A stretch of DNA of 64,000 nt from Tissierellia bacterium (GCA_012728725.1 JAAYEM010000012.1:1-64000), one strand, 5' to 3'; shown: positions 18,933 to 28,427, numbered from the stretch's first letter. Made by a program: numbers and translations. Notes: generated by a model from the letters alone, not told the origin.

Positions 18933-19445
18933 TTGAAAAAGAAGGATGAGTTTTATACGGTAAGGGGTTACAAGATGTTAAATGGGGATAAAAAATTATT
19001 GACTGCCAGTATGGAGGACTATTTGGAGATGATCTATCGGATACATAAGGAAGAAGGTTATGTAAGGATGAATCAGCTAGCAGAAAAATTGAATGTCCGG
19101 CCATCATCGGCTAGCAAAACAGTTCAGAAATTAAATAGTTTAGGAATGGTAGATTATCAAAAATATGGAATAATCAAACTTACAGAAGAGGGTAAAAAGC
19201 TAGGCAGCTTTCTTCTAAAAAGGCATAATATAATAGAAGAATTTTTAAAAAATATAGGCATAAAAGAAATGAGACTAAAGGATACGGAGATGATGGAACA
19301 TGGTATGAGCTTAAGCACCCTACAGAATATCTATATATTAAATAAATTTTTTGCAGATAATCCTGATGTGATGACAAGGTTTGAAGACTATAAGGCTAAA
19401 TATTATGATGAGAGGGATCCTTCAGATTTTCCATTTGATATATAG
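18933..19445 (+). CDS. DtxR/MntR-family metal-dependent repressor
   Basis: The 170-residue protein has the DtxR winged helix (TASMEDYLEMIYRIHKEEGYVRMNQLAEKLNVRPSSASKTVQKL, described at residues 22-65) and a dimerisation/metal region (KRHNIIEEFLKNIGI... EHGMS). Such proteins bind Fe2+ or Mn2+ and repress uptake genes. Divergence from feoAB suggests iron as co-repressor, but MntR-like manganese sensing cannot be excluded. No C-terminal SH3 domain is present. TTG at 18933 follows GGGGAGAG. Confidence 0.88.
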   Translation: MKKKDEFYTVRGYKMLNGDKKLLTASMEDYLEMIYRIHKEEGYVRMNQLAEKLNVRPSSASKTVQKLNSLGMVDYQKYGIIKLTEEGKKLGSFLLKRHNIIEEFLKNIGIKEMRLKDTEMMEHGMSLSTLQNIYILNKFFADNPDVMTRFEDYKAKYYDERDPSDFPFDI

Positions 19446-19467
19446 ACTTCTAAGGAGAAGATATTTT

Positions 19468-19489
19468 GGGCAGGCCTTTAGGCCTGCCC
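19468..19489. terminator. Perfect GC hairpin between convergent genes
   Basis: GGGCAGGCC and GGCCTGCCC flank a TTTA loop. Neither side has a long T tract, so it may block or stabilise transcript ends from either direction. Confidence 0.6.
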
Positions 19490-19523
19490 ATTACTATAAA
19501 AGATATTGTTTCATATTGAATAC

Positions 19524-21575
19524 CTATTTAATTTTAGGGGCTGGCATATCTAGTCCATACTGGTGGAATATTAAACCGGTTACATTACCCTCATCATCCT
19601 TTTCAAAGGTAATTTGGGCATCTACTACCTTATAGAAGTATTCAGTTTCTGACTTAGGGAAAATTTCATATTTATCTTGACCTGTAATTTGAGCATATAA
19701 TCTGTTTTCTTCTTTTGTAATAGTTATAATTACATTAGGGGCCAGTTCATATTCTCCCACATAGGCATCATAGATTTCCGGGTCTACTTCTACTTCCTTT
19801 ACTTCTTCTACTTTTTTACAAGCAAGGGTTATACCAGCTTGTTTAAATACAAGTTCTGTAACTATTCCCTCTTCATTCTCAATAAATTCTATCCGGACAT
19901 CTACTTCTTTGGAAAAAAATCTATTATGTGACAGTGGAAGCAATTGAAAAGCAGCCTGTCCTGTAATTTGAGCATATAATCTATCTTCTATTTTTGTTAT
20001 ATTAATATATGCTCCATCTGTAAATTCATATTTCCCAACATAGGAATCATATATACTGGGATCTTCTATTTCAATTTCCTCTAATATCTCTGGCATTTCA
20101 TAATCCTTATCAAGTACTATGGAAGCCAGGGTGTTTGTTAAAGTTGCTGTGTCATAGCCAACTTTATTTGTAAGGATTATAATAACTAAATCTTCTTCTA
20201 TGAAGCGGGCTATATGTGCAGTGAAGCCTAGAGTATTTCCTCCATGATAAATTAGTTTTCCTATATCCGTATATTGAATCATCCAACCATAACCGTAGCT
20301 TGCTCCTTCTTCAATAGGTATATATTCTGTAAATATCTCATCTAAAGTTTCCTTTGTCACAAGCTTCTCTGTTTTTAAGGCCCTTTCCCATCTATACAAA
20401 TCCTCTACCGTAGAGTACATATTTCCTGCACCATAGGCTTGGGTTAATACAATTTCATCATCTATTGGGTATACTTCTAGGAATCCCACATAAGGGGTGG
20501 CATGGTATACTTGTTTATTTTCAGCCAAATATGTTCCTGTATTAACCATATTTAGAGGTTCCAAAATATTTACCTGTAGATATTCATCAAAGGACATACC
20601 TGTTAATTTTTCCACTATCATACCTAGAAGTACATAATTGGTATTGCTGTATTCAAATTTTTCCCCGGGATTAAATTTTAGAGGCATATCCTTTACCAGA
20701 TCTATTACAAGCATAGGATCCCTATTATCCATATCTATCAAAAAGAATTCATTTAAATTTGTATAATTTTCAAGGCCAGATGTATGGGTTAATAGGTTGT
20801 GGATGGTGATTAGATCTCCATTTGGAAAATCAGGGAAAAATTTTGAAAGCTTATCTTGAATATTCAACAAGCCTTTTTCTTTAAGCTGCATAATAGCCAT
20901 GGCAGTAAACTGTTTTGTAACGGAACCAACTGCAAATTTGGTTTGGGGTATGATTTTGGTGTTTTGCTCAAAGTCTGCCAGGCCATAGCCCTTATTAAGA
21001 AGGATTTCTCCATCCTTGGCTACTAATAGGCTACCGTGGAAATTATGTCTTTTTACCAGGGTTTTCATATATTCATCTAATTCTTCTTGTTTTTCTTTAT
21101 CATTAGATAGGGTAAAATATGCTTCTTTGTTTTCTTTAGGTATATTTATTTTCAATATTTGGTGCTTACCATTCCATCCAACAATTAAATCCAGAGCCTG
21201 GCTAAAGAATTCTACAGGCACAAAGGTTTTACTTTCCTTAAGGATAGGTGGGGTATTTAAATTTATTACATCTCCATTACCATAAACCTTTGCATCACCT
21301 ATCTTAAGTTTAATAGTTTGGGATTCTTTAGAAAGTGTAATGCTCCAATCCCTATTATCCCAAAGGACCTGGTAACCTAATTTTTCACTAATTTCCCGTA
21401 GTGGGCACATTACTTTTCCATTTTCATCTATGTATATTGCATGGTCTAAGGAAACTTCTGCTTCATCTAATAGAAGACTTGGTTTAGGCTGAGAACTTGC
21501 AAATGTAGAAGCGGAAATACTGAGTAATAAGCCTAGGACTAGCACTACTGACATTAATTTCTTTAACCTATTCAT
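19524..21575 (-). CDS. Secreted serine hydrolase: copper-amine-oxidase-like stalk plus beta-lactamase fold plus two C-terminal repeats
   Basis: This 683-residue protein has a signal peptide (residues 1-27). Residues about 38-145 hold a copper-amine-oxidase N-terminal-like (stalk) domain with PLREISEKLGY and FVPVEFFSQAL. A class C beta-lactamase/PBP-like serine hydrolase domain follows, with SVTK (S218), YSNTNY and HGGNTLG as the three active-site motifs. Two tandem repeats, each YDxYVGxYE...RLYAQITGQ, near 500-575 and 595-680, match a DUF3471-type tail. The predicted role is extracellular hydrolysis or transfer on peptides or cell-wall material; the substrate is unknown. ATG follows GAGGGATAAA. 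Confidence 0.88.
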   Translation of the reverse strand: MNRLKKLMSVVLVLGLLLSISASTFASSQPKPSLLLDEAEVSLDHAIYIDENGKVMCPLREISEKLGYQVLWDNRDWSITLSKESQTIKLKIGDAKVYGNGDVINLNTPPILKESKTFVPVEFFSQALDLIVGWNGKHQILKINIPKENKEAYFTLSNDKEKQEELDEYMKTLVKRHNFHGSLLVAKDGEILLNKGYGLADFEQNTKIIPQTKFAVGSVTKQFTAMAIMQLKEKGLLNIQDKLSKFFPDFPNGDLITIHNLLTHTSGLENYTNLNEFFLIDMDNRDPMLVIDLVKDMPLKFNPGEKFEYSNTNYVLLGMIVEKLTGMSFDEYLQVNILEPLNMVNTGTYLAENKQVYHATPYVGFLEVYPIDDEIVLTQAYGAGNMYSTVEDLYRWERALKTEKLVTKETLDEIFTEYIPIEEGASYGYGWMIQYTDIGKLIYHGGNTLGFTAHIARFIEEDLVIIILTNKVGYDTATLTNTLASIVLDKDYEMPEILEEIEIEDPSIYDSYVGKYEFTDGAYINITKIEDRLYAQITGQAAFQLLPLSHNRFFSKEVDVRIEFIENEEGIVTELVFKQAGITLACKKVEEVKEVEVDPEIYDAYVGEYELAPNVIITITKEENRLYAQITGQDKYEIFPKSETEYFYKVVDAQITFEKDDEGNVTGLIFHQYGLDMPAPKIK

Positions 21576-21721
21576 TTTATCCCTCCATTCACTTAATTAA
21601 CCAAAGATTTCCTATGGTTATGCTATAATTATAACATAGGTTTATTTATAAAGAATAAATTATAATTCGATGGAGTTTCTGTTATCCATCTAGGCTGTAT
21701 AAATGGTGAGAGGAAGTTAAC

Positions 21722-21850
21722 ATGAGATGTAGAATATTAATTGAAAGCAAAATGTTAGCAAAAGTTAGTGCCAGATACCAACTCTTAATAAGGAGGCATT
21801 TCTCCCCTTGGAAAAGCACAATAATCATATATTGGAGGGATAGAATATGA
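21722..21850 (+). CDS. Possible small ORF overlapping the flavoprotein gene
   Basis: A 42-codon ORF starts at ATG 21722 behind GAGAGGAAG and ends at a TGA that overlaps the next gene's ATG as ATGA, the hallmark of translational coupling. The peptide is basic (MRCRILIESKMLAKVSARYQ, then LLIRRHF). No family is recognised and the composition does not prove coding. It may be a chance ORF in a 271-base leader. Confidence 0.3.
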   Translation: MRCRILIESKMLAKVSARYQLLIRRHFSPWKSTIIIYWRDRI

Positions 21851-22398
21851 AGATATTAATCCTTACAGGCAGTCCCCATACAAATGGGACCACAGACTTA
21901 TTAGCTGATGAATTTTCAATGGGTGCTATGGAGGCAGGCCATGAGGTGGTTAGGTTTGATACAGCTAAATTAGATATTAAGTCCTGTGATGCTTGTTATC
22001 ATTGCAGAAAAAATGATGGAGAATGTGTATATGATGATGATATGCTTAAAATTTATCCTCATTTGTTAACAGCTGATGCTGTAGCCTTGGTAACCCCCCT
22101 ATATTACTTTGGAATGTCTTCACAGCTTAAAAGGGTTATTGACCGATTTTTTGCTATAAATGCCCAATTACGCAAATCACCTAAAAAATTATTTTTATTG
22201 GCTGCAGGTGGGGATGATGAAGAATGGATAATGGATGGATTGAAGGCCCATTATAAGGCCCTATGCCGCTATTTAAATTGGGAGGAAGCTGGTATGGTAC
22301 TTGCGATAAATTCATATACCAGAGAAGATATTGAAGGTAGCATGTACATAAAAATGGCAAGAAACTTAGGTAGAGAGCTGAGTAATATATGGAAATAG
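21847..22398 (+). CDS. NADPH-dependent FMN reductase-like flavodoxin protein
   Basis: The 183-residue protein has the flavodoxin-fold FMN loop GSPHTNGTTDLL at the N-terminus, a cysteine pair CDACYHCRKNDGEC near residues 48-61, then VTPLYYFGMSSQLKRVIDRF, the family signature. It belongs to the NAD(P)H-dependent FMN reductase / iron-sulfur-flavoprotein-like group. The cysteine set could hold a metal centre, but its spacing is not the Isf motif and this remains open. RBS is GGAGGGATAG. It overlaps the next gene by 10 bases. Confidence 0.85.
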   Translation: MKILILTGSPHTNGTTDLLADEFSMGAMEAGHEVVRFDTAKLDIKSCDACYHCRKNDGECVYDDDMLKIYPHLLTADAVALVTPLYYFGMSSQLKRVIDRFFAINAQLRKSPKKLFLLAAGGDDEEWIMDGLKAHYKALCRYLNWEEAGMVLAINSYTREDIEGSMYIKMARNLGRELSNIWK

Positions 22399-22916
22399 TA
22401 TTATTGGATAGGTCAAAATTTAAAGATTATCCATTAAGATATACCTATACAAGTAAATATTACTATGATGTGGAAGTAGATGATAATGAGTTATTCTCTA
22501 TTAAATTGGTAAAAAAGCCCTTTAAGGAAGAAATATTTAAAAGTTTTACAGGGAGATTATATCAGGATTGGCTTGAAAATCCTTCTGCCTTTGAACTTAG
22601 TGAAGAGGGCAATCCAATAGGCTATTTGGAAATTGATAGGGAAGCCTGGAATAATAGGATAAGAATTACTGAGTTACTGATATTGGAAGGTTATAGAAAT
22701 TTAGGCTATGGGACTATATTGATGGATAAGGCCAAAGATATTGCCAAGAATAGTGGCTTTAGGGAGATAGTTCTTGAAACCCAAAGCTGCAATTATAAAG
22801 CTATAAACTTTTATTTGAAGCATGGATTTAAAGTAAACGGTATAGATTTAAGCTGCTACAGCAATGAGGATATTGACAAAAAGGAAGTAAGGCTTGAAAT
22901 GGCATATAGGCTGTAA
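22389..22916 (+). CDS. GNAT family N-acetyltransferase
   Basis: The GNAT motif A ELLILEGYRNLGYGTILMDKA is at about residues 96-116 of 175, and motif B is LETQSCNYKAINFYLKHGF. Its start lies inside the preceding flavoprotein gene, so the two are probably co-translated and may act on one pathway. Substrate unknown. Confidence 0.8.
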   Translation: MEIVLLDRSKFKDYPLRYTYTSKYYYDVEVDDNELFSIKLVKKPFKEEIFKSFTGRLYQDWLENPSAFELSEEGNPIGYLEIDREAWNNRIRITELLILEGYRNLGYGTILMDKAKDIAKNSGFREIVLETQSCNYKAINFYLKHGFKVNGIDLSCYSNEDIDKKEVRLEMAYRL

Positions 22917-23079
22917 GTAGATTAGGGTTTTTATTAGGAAGGAAACAAGGAAAAAAAGGGTAAAAGAAACTATAAACAAATTGTTAAGCAAAGAGAAAAG
23001 ACCATAATAGATAAATAGTGCCAAATGGGAGGTATCAAACTAAAATGTCAAATAGGGATATAATTTAAGGAGGAGCAGC

Positions 23080-23724
23080 ATGTGGAGCAATTTAGAAAAA
23101 CCTTGGCAATTGGCCTTTAATATGGCTTGGGAAGCATATAAAAGTGGCACAGTACCAATAGGAGCAGTAATTGTAAATACAAAAGGGGATGTGGTTTCTA
23201 CAGGGAGAAATAGAATACTAGATAAGGAAGGTAGTGCACCATTAGCAGGAACAAATATGGCCCATGCAGAAATAGATGCAATGTTTGGTTTAAATGAAAG
23301 AGAACATCCAGATATAAGAAAATACATATTATATACAACTATGGAACCCTGTCCCATGTGCTTTGGAACTATGGTTATGATGAATATAAGAAATATTTGT
23401 TATGCAGCAAGAGATGGATTTGCAGGAGCTACTTTATTAAACGATAAACTGGATTATATTAAGAATAAAAATATAATCATTAAAAGAGGAAATGCAGAAA
23501 TGGAAGCTTTTCAGTTAATATTACAAAGTGTTTATGAATATGAACGCCAACATCCCAAAATAGAAAATCTATTGAATAAATGGAGTAAGATTAATAAATC
23601 CAGTATAGAATATGGAAAAGTATTATTTGAAAGTAGGTATTTTAGAAAAGCTATTGCTGAAAATAAGGGCATAGATAAAATATTTGATGAAGTGATGGAG
23701 GGGTATATTAGTAGATTTATGTGA
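23080..23724 (+). CDS. Nucleoside/cytidine-type deaminase (zinc)
   Basis: The 214-residue protein is a CDA-superfamily deaminase: N-terminal VPIGAVIV, catalytic zinc ligand and proton shuttle in MAHAEIDAMF, and the second zinc motif MEPCPMCFGTMV. These match the tRNA-adenosine, guanine and nucleoside deaminase group. It is longer than TadA (about 150 residues), with a helical C-terminal extension of about 65 residues. I therefore do not call it tadA. RBS is AAGGAGGAG. The preceding 22917-23079 gap shows only AT-rich promoter-like sequence. Confidence 0.82.
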   Translation: MWSNLEKPWQLAFNMAWEAYKSGTVPIGAVIVNTKGDVVSTGRNRILDKEGSAPLAGTNMAHAEIDAMFGLNEREHPDIRKYILYTTMEPCPMCFGTMVMMNIRNICYAARDGFAGATLLNDKLDYIKNKNIIIKRGNAEMEAFQLILQSVYEYERQHPKIENLLNKWSKINKSSIEYGKVLFESRYFRKAIAENKGIDKIFDEVMEGYISRFM

Positions 23725-23755
23725 AGTAAAAGACTAACAAAAAGGGGAGAACAGT

Positions 23756-24297
23756 ATGGATATAAGTTTGTTTCATGAGTTGGAATATGATAATATTTTT
23801 TTAAACCTCTGAGCATAAATGATGCTGAGCAGATTCATAAATATGCTTCAGATGTTGATGTTTCACGTTTTATTGGATGGAGATTAATGCATACCATAGA
23901 TGAAACTAAGGAATTGATTGAAGAAATTCTTAAACGAGAATCAGCAGGTAATCATTATTATGCTTCTGTCGTTTTAAAGTCAACACAAAAAATTATAGGA
24001 ACAGTAATGATTTTTAATATTAATCAAGATGCAAGACATGCCGAGATTGGATATGTTTTTCATAAAGATTACTGGGGACAGGGGTATGGAACAAAATCAG
24101 TTATGTTAATGGTAAAGTTTGCTTTTGAATCTCTAAAGCTACACAAACTTCATGCACGTGTAGTAGATTCTAATATTGGTTCCATTAGGGTATTAGAAAA
24201 GAATGGATTTGAGTTAGAAGGGAGGTTAAAAGATTATTATTTTATAGAAGGAACATATTATGATGGTTTATTCTTTGGGAAAATCCAATGGAAATAA
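23756..24297 (+). pseudogene. Frameshifted GNAT N-acetyltransferase
   Basis: A clear start exists at ATG 23756 behind AAAAGGGGAG, giving MDISLFHELEYDNIF. It then runs into TGA after L-N-L. The downstream frame continues KPLSINDAEQIHKYASDVDV and leads into an intact RimJ/RimL-type GNAT domain (HAEIGYVFHKDYWGQGYGTK; VRVLEKNGFE-like GSIRVLEKNGF). The two frames meet in a run of seven T (23796-23802). One extra T restores one continuous 180-residue protein. The break is real loss, a sequencing error, or phase variation. The intact downstream ORF starts at ATG 23887 but lacks the N-terminal strand. Confidence 0.8.
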
Positions 24298-24439
24298 AAT
24301 TATTATAATAGACTGCCTCAAAGTCCTATGGATGTTTATAGGAAAATATTTTTATATATTAACATTGAAGATTTAGGCATTTTATTATAATCTTAGTGTA
24401 TATAGGATTGAACATTGTTTTAAGCAAAGGATGAATAGT

Positions 24440-26785
24440 ATGCCCAAACAAATCAAAATATCTGTAAGAAATTTAGTGGAGTTTGTACTTCGCTCAGGAG
24501 ATATAGACAATACCTTTGTGGGAAGCACTAGAGCAGTGGAAGGGACAAGGGCCCATCAAAAAGTGCAAAACTCCTATGGGGAAGAATATACTCCAGAGCT
24601 TGTATTAAGTCATATTTTAGAATATGAGGATTTTACAATAGAGGTAGAGGGTAGAGTAGATGGGATTATAAGGATAGATGGAAATATAATAATAGATGAG
24701 ATAAAAAGCACTATGAGGCCCCTAGATGAAATTGATGAAGACTATAATCTACTCCATTGGGCCCAAGGAAAATGTTATGGGTATATGTATGCTAAGGAAA
24801 ATAAGTTAGAGGAACTTAATATCCAGCTTACATATTTTAATATAGAATGGGAAGAGACTAAAAAATTTATTAGAAGTTATACCTTTAAGGAGTTGGAAGA
24901 ATTTTTTCTAGGGTTAATTGAAAAATATGTAGAATGGGCCAATATGACCTTCTATTGGCAACTGCTTAGGGATGAAGCAATAAGGGAACTGACCTTTCCC
25001 TTCAAAAGCTATAGAAAAGGGCAGAGAAAACTGGCTGTTGCTGTTTATCAGACAATATTAAATGGAAAAAACCTTTTCGCCCAGGCTCCAACAGGTATAG
25101 GCAAGACCATATCCACCATATTTCCTTCAATAAAAGCCATAGGGGAAGGGATTGCTAGCAAGGTATTTTATCTAACTGCGAAGACTATTACCAGGGAGGC
25201 AGCTTTAAACTCCATAAAACAGATGGCAGGAAAGGGGCTAAGGCTCAAATCCATTGTTATAACTGCAAAGGAGAAGATATGTTTAAATGAGAATGTTAAA
25301 TGCAATCCTAAGGATTGTCCTTATGCCAAAGGCCATTATGATCGGGTAAATAAGGCCATAATGGATGTATTAAACAATGAGGATATGATGACAAGGGATA
25401 TAGTATTAAAATATGCAGACTTTTATAGGGTATGCCCCTTTGAGTTTTCCCTGGATTTAAGTCTTTGGAGCGATATAATCATTTGTGATTATAATTATGT
25501 ATTCGACCCCAATGTAAGTTTAAAAAGGTTCTTTGAAGGAAGCGGGGATGATTATATATTTTTAATAGATGAGGCCCATAACCTAGTAGACCGTTCCAGG
25601 GATATGTTTTCATCGGAAATTACAAAAGAACCCTTTTTAAAATATAAGAGATTGTTCAAAGAAGAATTCCCCCATATATCAAAGGCCTTTAATAAGTGTA
25701 ATAAAATTATGAATAAAATTAAAAGGGATTATCTTTCCAATGAAAAATTTTACTATCAGAAAGAGGAGATAAGCGATTTATATTCTCCTATAAATAAGCT
25801 TATAAGGGAATTGGAGGAGTGGCTTATAGAGGAAAAGGGCCATGAGTTTTATGAGGAAGTCCAGGAATTATATTTTCAATTATTGAGATTCATAAAGATT
25901 GTAGATTTATATGATGAAAGGTATGTAACCTATGTGGAAGCTGTGGGTAAGGATATTCTATTAAAGCTATTTTGCATAGATCCTTCCCATTTATTAAGTG
26001 AAATATTAAAAAAGGGGAGGGCAGCTATATTCTTCTCTGCCACCTTAACACCCCTTGACTATTATAGGGATCTGTTAGGTGGAGATGAAGAAGATTTCAT
26101 TATTAGATTTCCATCACCCTTTCCTCAGAATAATCTATGCCTCTTAATTGGGGATACCATTTCCACCAAGTATAAGGATAGGGATAAGACCTATTTAGAC
26201 ATAGTAGAATATATTGAAGAATTTATTTCCCAGAAGGGAGGAAACTATTTGATATTCTTTCCTTCCTATGAATATATGGAAAAAATTTATCTATCATTTA
26301 TAGACAGGAATCCAGATATAAAAACTATAATCCAGGAAAGGTCTATGATGGAAGAGGATAGGGAGAAATTTTTAGATAAGTTTTGTCTAAAAAATGAGGA
26401 TACTATGGTGGCCTTCGCAGTACTAGGGGGTATATTTTCAGAAGGAATAGATTTAATAGGGGATAAACTTATTGGTGCTGTAATTGTAGGAGTAGGGCTG
26501 CCTCAGATTTGCTTTGAGAGGAATATAATCAGAGAATATTTTCAATATGAAAATGGCCAGGGCTATGAATATGCCTATATGTATCCAGGAATGAACAAAG
26601 TCCTCCAAGCTGCTGGTAGAGTAATAAGAAGTGAAGAGGATAAAGGAGCAATACTCCTTATAGATGATAGGTTTGCTACTATTAAGTACAAAAGATTATA
26701 TCCAAGGGAATGGTCCCATTATAAGAGGGTTAGGGATTCTAAGGATATAAGGGTAAGATTAATGGAATTTTGGTATATGTATTAA
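24440..26785 (+). CDS. PD-(D/E)XK nuclease fused to XPD/DinG-like Fe-S helicase
   Basis: The first ~170 residues hold a RecB/Cas4-like nuclease core: VEGRVDGI followed by IIDEIKST, the D...ExK catalytic set. The rest is an SF2 helicase: Walker A APTGIGKT near residue 215, four cysteines (CLNENVKCNPKDC ... CPFEF) consistent with an Fe-S cluster, the LIDEAHNL Walker B box, and a C-terminal helicase module with QAAGRVIRSEEDKG. XPD/Rad3/DinG helicases unwind DNA 5' to 3'. The fusion predicts coupled unwinding and cleavage in repair. ATG at 24440 fits the AAAGGA site better than that at 24431. Confidence 0.88.
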   Translation: MPKQIKISVRNLVEFVLRSGDIDNTFVGSTRAVEGTRAHQKVQNSYGEEYTPELVLSHILEYEDFTIEVEGRVDGIIRIDGNIIIDEIKSTMRPLDEIDEDYNLLHWAQGKCYGYMYAKENKLEELNIQLTYFNIEWEETKKFIRSYTFKELEEFFLGLIEKYVEWANMTFYWQLLRDEAIRELTFPFKSYRKGQRKLAVAVYQTILNGKNLFAQAPTGIGKTISTIFPSIKAIGEGIASKVFYLTAKTITREAALNSIKQMAGKGLRLKSIVITAKEKICLNENVKCNPKDCPYAKGHYDRVNKAIMDVLNNEDMMTRDIVLKYADFYRVCPFEFSLDLSLWSDIIICDYNYVFDPNVSLKRFFEGSGDDYIFLIDEAHNLVDRSRDMFSSEITKEPFLKYKRLFKEEFPHISKAFNKCNKIMNKIKRDYLSNEKFYYQKEEISDLYSPINKLIRELEEWLIEEKGHEFYEEVQELYFQLLRFIKIVDLYDERYVTYVEAVGKDILLKLFCIDPSHLLSEILKKGRAAIFFSATLTPLDYYRDLLGGDEEDFIIRFPSPFPQNNLCLLIGDTISTKYKDRDKTYLDIVEYIEEFISQKGGNYLIFFPSYEYMEKIYLSFIDRNPDIKTIIQERSMMEEDREKFLDKFCLKNEDTMVAFAVLGGIFSEGIDLIGDKLIGAVIVGVGLPQICFERNIIREYFQYENGQGYEYAYMYPGMNKVLQAAGRVIRSEEDKGAILLIDDRFATIKYKRLYPREWSHYKRVRDSKDIRVRLMEFWYMY

Positions 26786-26919
26786 TGGTTTATATTCTAT
26801 CTCTTTTAGAGAATGGTTTTCATGGGTTACCAAATATTGAGCTTGTCCTCGGCTTATTTATAAAAACCTCCCCACCTGTTCAAAGAATAGTTTTAATTTT
26901 TTAAATTGGAGGGATTGGA

Positions 26920-27384
26920 TTGAATAGGGTAATTAAAACAATAAATGATCCACAAACAAAATCCAATATAACTGATTTTATATTAAGAAGGCTGCCAGAT
27001 TGGTTTGGAATAGAGGAGGCTATTATAGAATATGTAGACAAAGTAAAGGATACCCTTTTTTATGCAGCCTATTATGATGACAAACCTGTAGGTTTTTTGA
27101 GTTTAAAATTCAATAATGAATATAGCTCTGAAATATACGTTATGGGAATTTTGAAGGAATACCATAATAGGGGAATAGGGAGGGACTTAATCGGTAAAGC
27201 TATAGATTATTCCGTGGAGAATAATTATAAATTTTTAATGGTTAAAACCCTAGGAGATAGTCATCCCGATAAAAACTATAAAGGAACCAGGGAATTTTAT
27301 AGAAAGTTAGGTTTTTATCCCTTAGAAGAAATTGAAGGAATTTGGGGAAATAATCCCTGTCTTATTATGGTAAGGCCTTTGTAG
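26920..27384 (+). CDS. GNAT family N-acetyltransferase
   Basis: The 154-residue GNAT domain has motif A as EIYVMGILKEYHNRGIGRDLIGKA and later GTREFYRKLGFYPLEE. Translation starts at TTG behind GGAGGG. The DSHPDKNYKGTREFY stretch is common in clostridial GNATs of unknown substrate. It lies between the helicase and a broken kinase. Confidence 0.85.
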   Translation: MNRVIKTINDPQTKSNITDFILRRLPDWFGIEEAIIEYVDKVKDTLFYAAYYDDKPVGFLSLKFNNEYSSEIYVMGILKEYHNRGIGRDLIGKAIDYSVENNYKFLMVKTLGDSHPDKNYKGTREFYRKLGFYPLEEIEGIWGNNPCLIMVRPL

Positions 27385-27467
27385 AAGGGATAGAAGCTGG
27401 TAGGATTTTATTTTATGTAAAGAAAAATTTTGTCAGTACTTGTAGCGGAAATAATAGGAGGGTGAAA

Positions 27468-28349
27468 GTGGGTATACTAAAAGGATTTCCCCAAAAGGTT
27501 CAAGAATTTTTGCTGGAGTATTTTGGATTTCCAGTGGCTGTGGAAAAGTTGAAAGGTATAAAAGCTGATGGGGGATGCCACCGGATTAAATTTTCCAATG
27601 CTTCCCTAATAGTAAAGCAAATGGCGGAACCCCAGGAATATTTATTCTATAATGAATGTGCCCGCTTCTTGCAAGAATTCAAAAAACATATTCCCAGCTT
27701 ATATTATTCTTATAGAAAGGAAGACTATTGGATTGTAATAGAGGATGTGGGAAATTTACTTCCAAGGGAAAGATGGTATGCTGATGAGGATTTATTAGAG
27801 GCCTTGTTTAAATTCCATTCTGAAACATGGGGCAAGGGTATGCCATTGAGGAATCATTATTGTCCCGCTTGGAAGGATGAACTTACATATCTTGTTTTGG
27901 AATTGATGCCTGATAAAATTAGCAATTAACTAGAGCCACTTTTATTGGAAATTCAAAGGGAATCCCAACAAATATTTAAACCCTATTGCTGGTTAAATGG
28001 AGATACAAATCCAACTAATTGGGGTATCAGAAAAGATGGTACCATAGTCCTTTTTGATTGGGAAAGGATTAGCTGTGGTTCTCCCGCCATAGATCTAGCT
28101 ATAAGTATGCCTGGATTAGGCACTGCCGACAATTCCCTTGAATCCCTAATATCCAAAAGGTATGTGGCCATGGGGTCTAAACTATCAAATGATTTTCCTT
28201 TCACAGAGCAAAAATTATTTCACCAAATAAAGATTGCAAAAGTCTGGAGTGTGGTTGAATACTTAGGTGAGAATGGGACAAGCCTTGGGAATGAGGTGTT
28301 AAATAATCTATTAGATCAATTGATTGAAAAGGTACGGGGACTGATTTAA
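27468..28349 (+). pseudogene. Aminoglycoside-phosphotransferase-like kinase with internal stop
   Basis: One reading frame is broken by a single TAA at 27927-27929. Before it lies an N-lobe (HRIKFSNASLIVKQM, YWIVIEDVG). After it, in the same frame, lies the catalytic loop WLNGDTNPTNWG with Asp and Asn and the metal-binding FDWERISCG. These are the APH/choline-kinase motifs. The nonsense codon separates the lobes, so a functional kinase would need readthrough or reinitiation. GTG 27468 is preferred because AGGAGG abuts the GTG at 27462. The sequence is otherwise undecayed, so the lesion is recent or an error. Confidence 0.8.
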
Positions 28350-28427
28350 TTAAAGTGAAATTAATATGTAGGGAAATCATAAAAGGATATAGCAATAATA
28401 CTAGGGTAAATTAAAGGGGGAAGCAAA

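Noticed and set aside
23080-23724. Naming the deaminase tadA
   Set aside because: It is about 60 residues longer than TadA and the substrate-determining residues were not verified.
23756-23813. UGA in the GNAT gene as a second selenocysteine
   Set aside because: No Cys or Sec motif is expected there, the frame after the UGA is not the GNAT frame, and the frame shift in the T run explains it.
27462-28349. Recoded stop in the kinase
   Set aside because: The codon is TAA, for which no Sec or Pyl recoding is known; a nonsense mutation is simpler.
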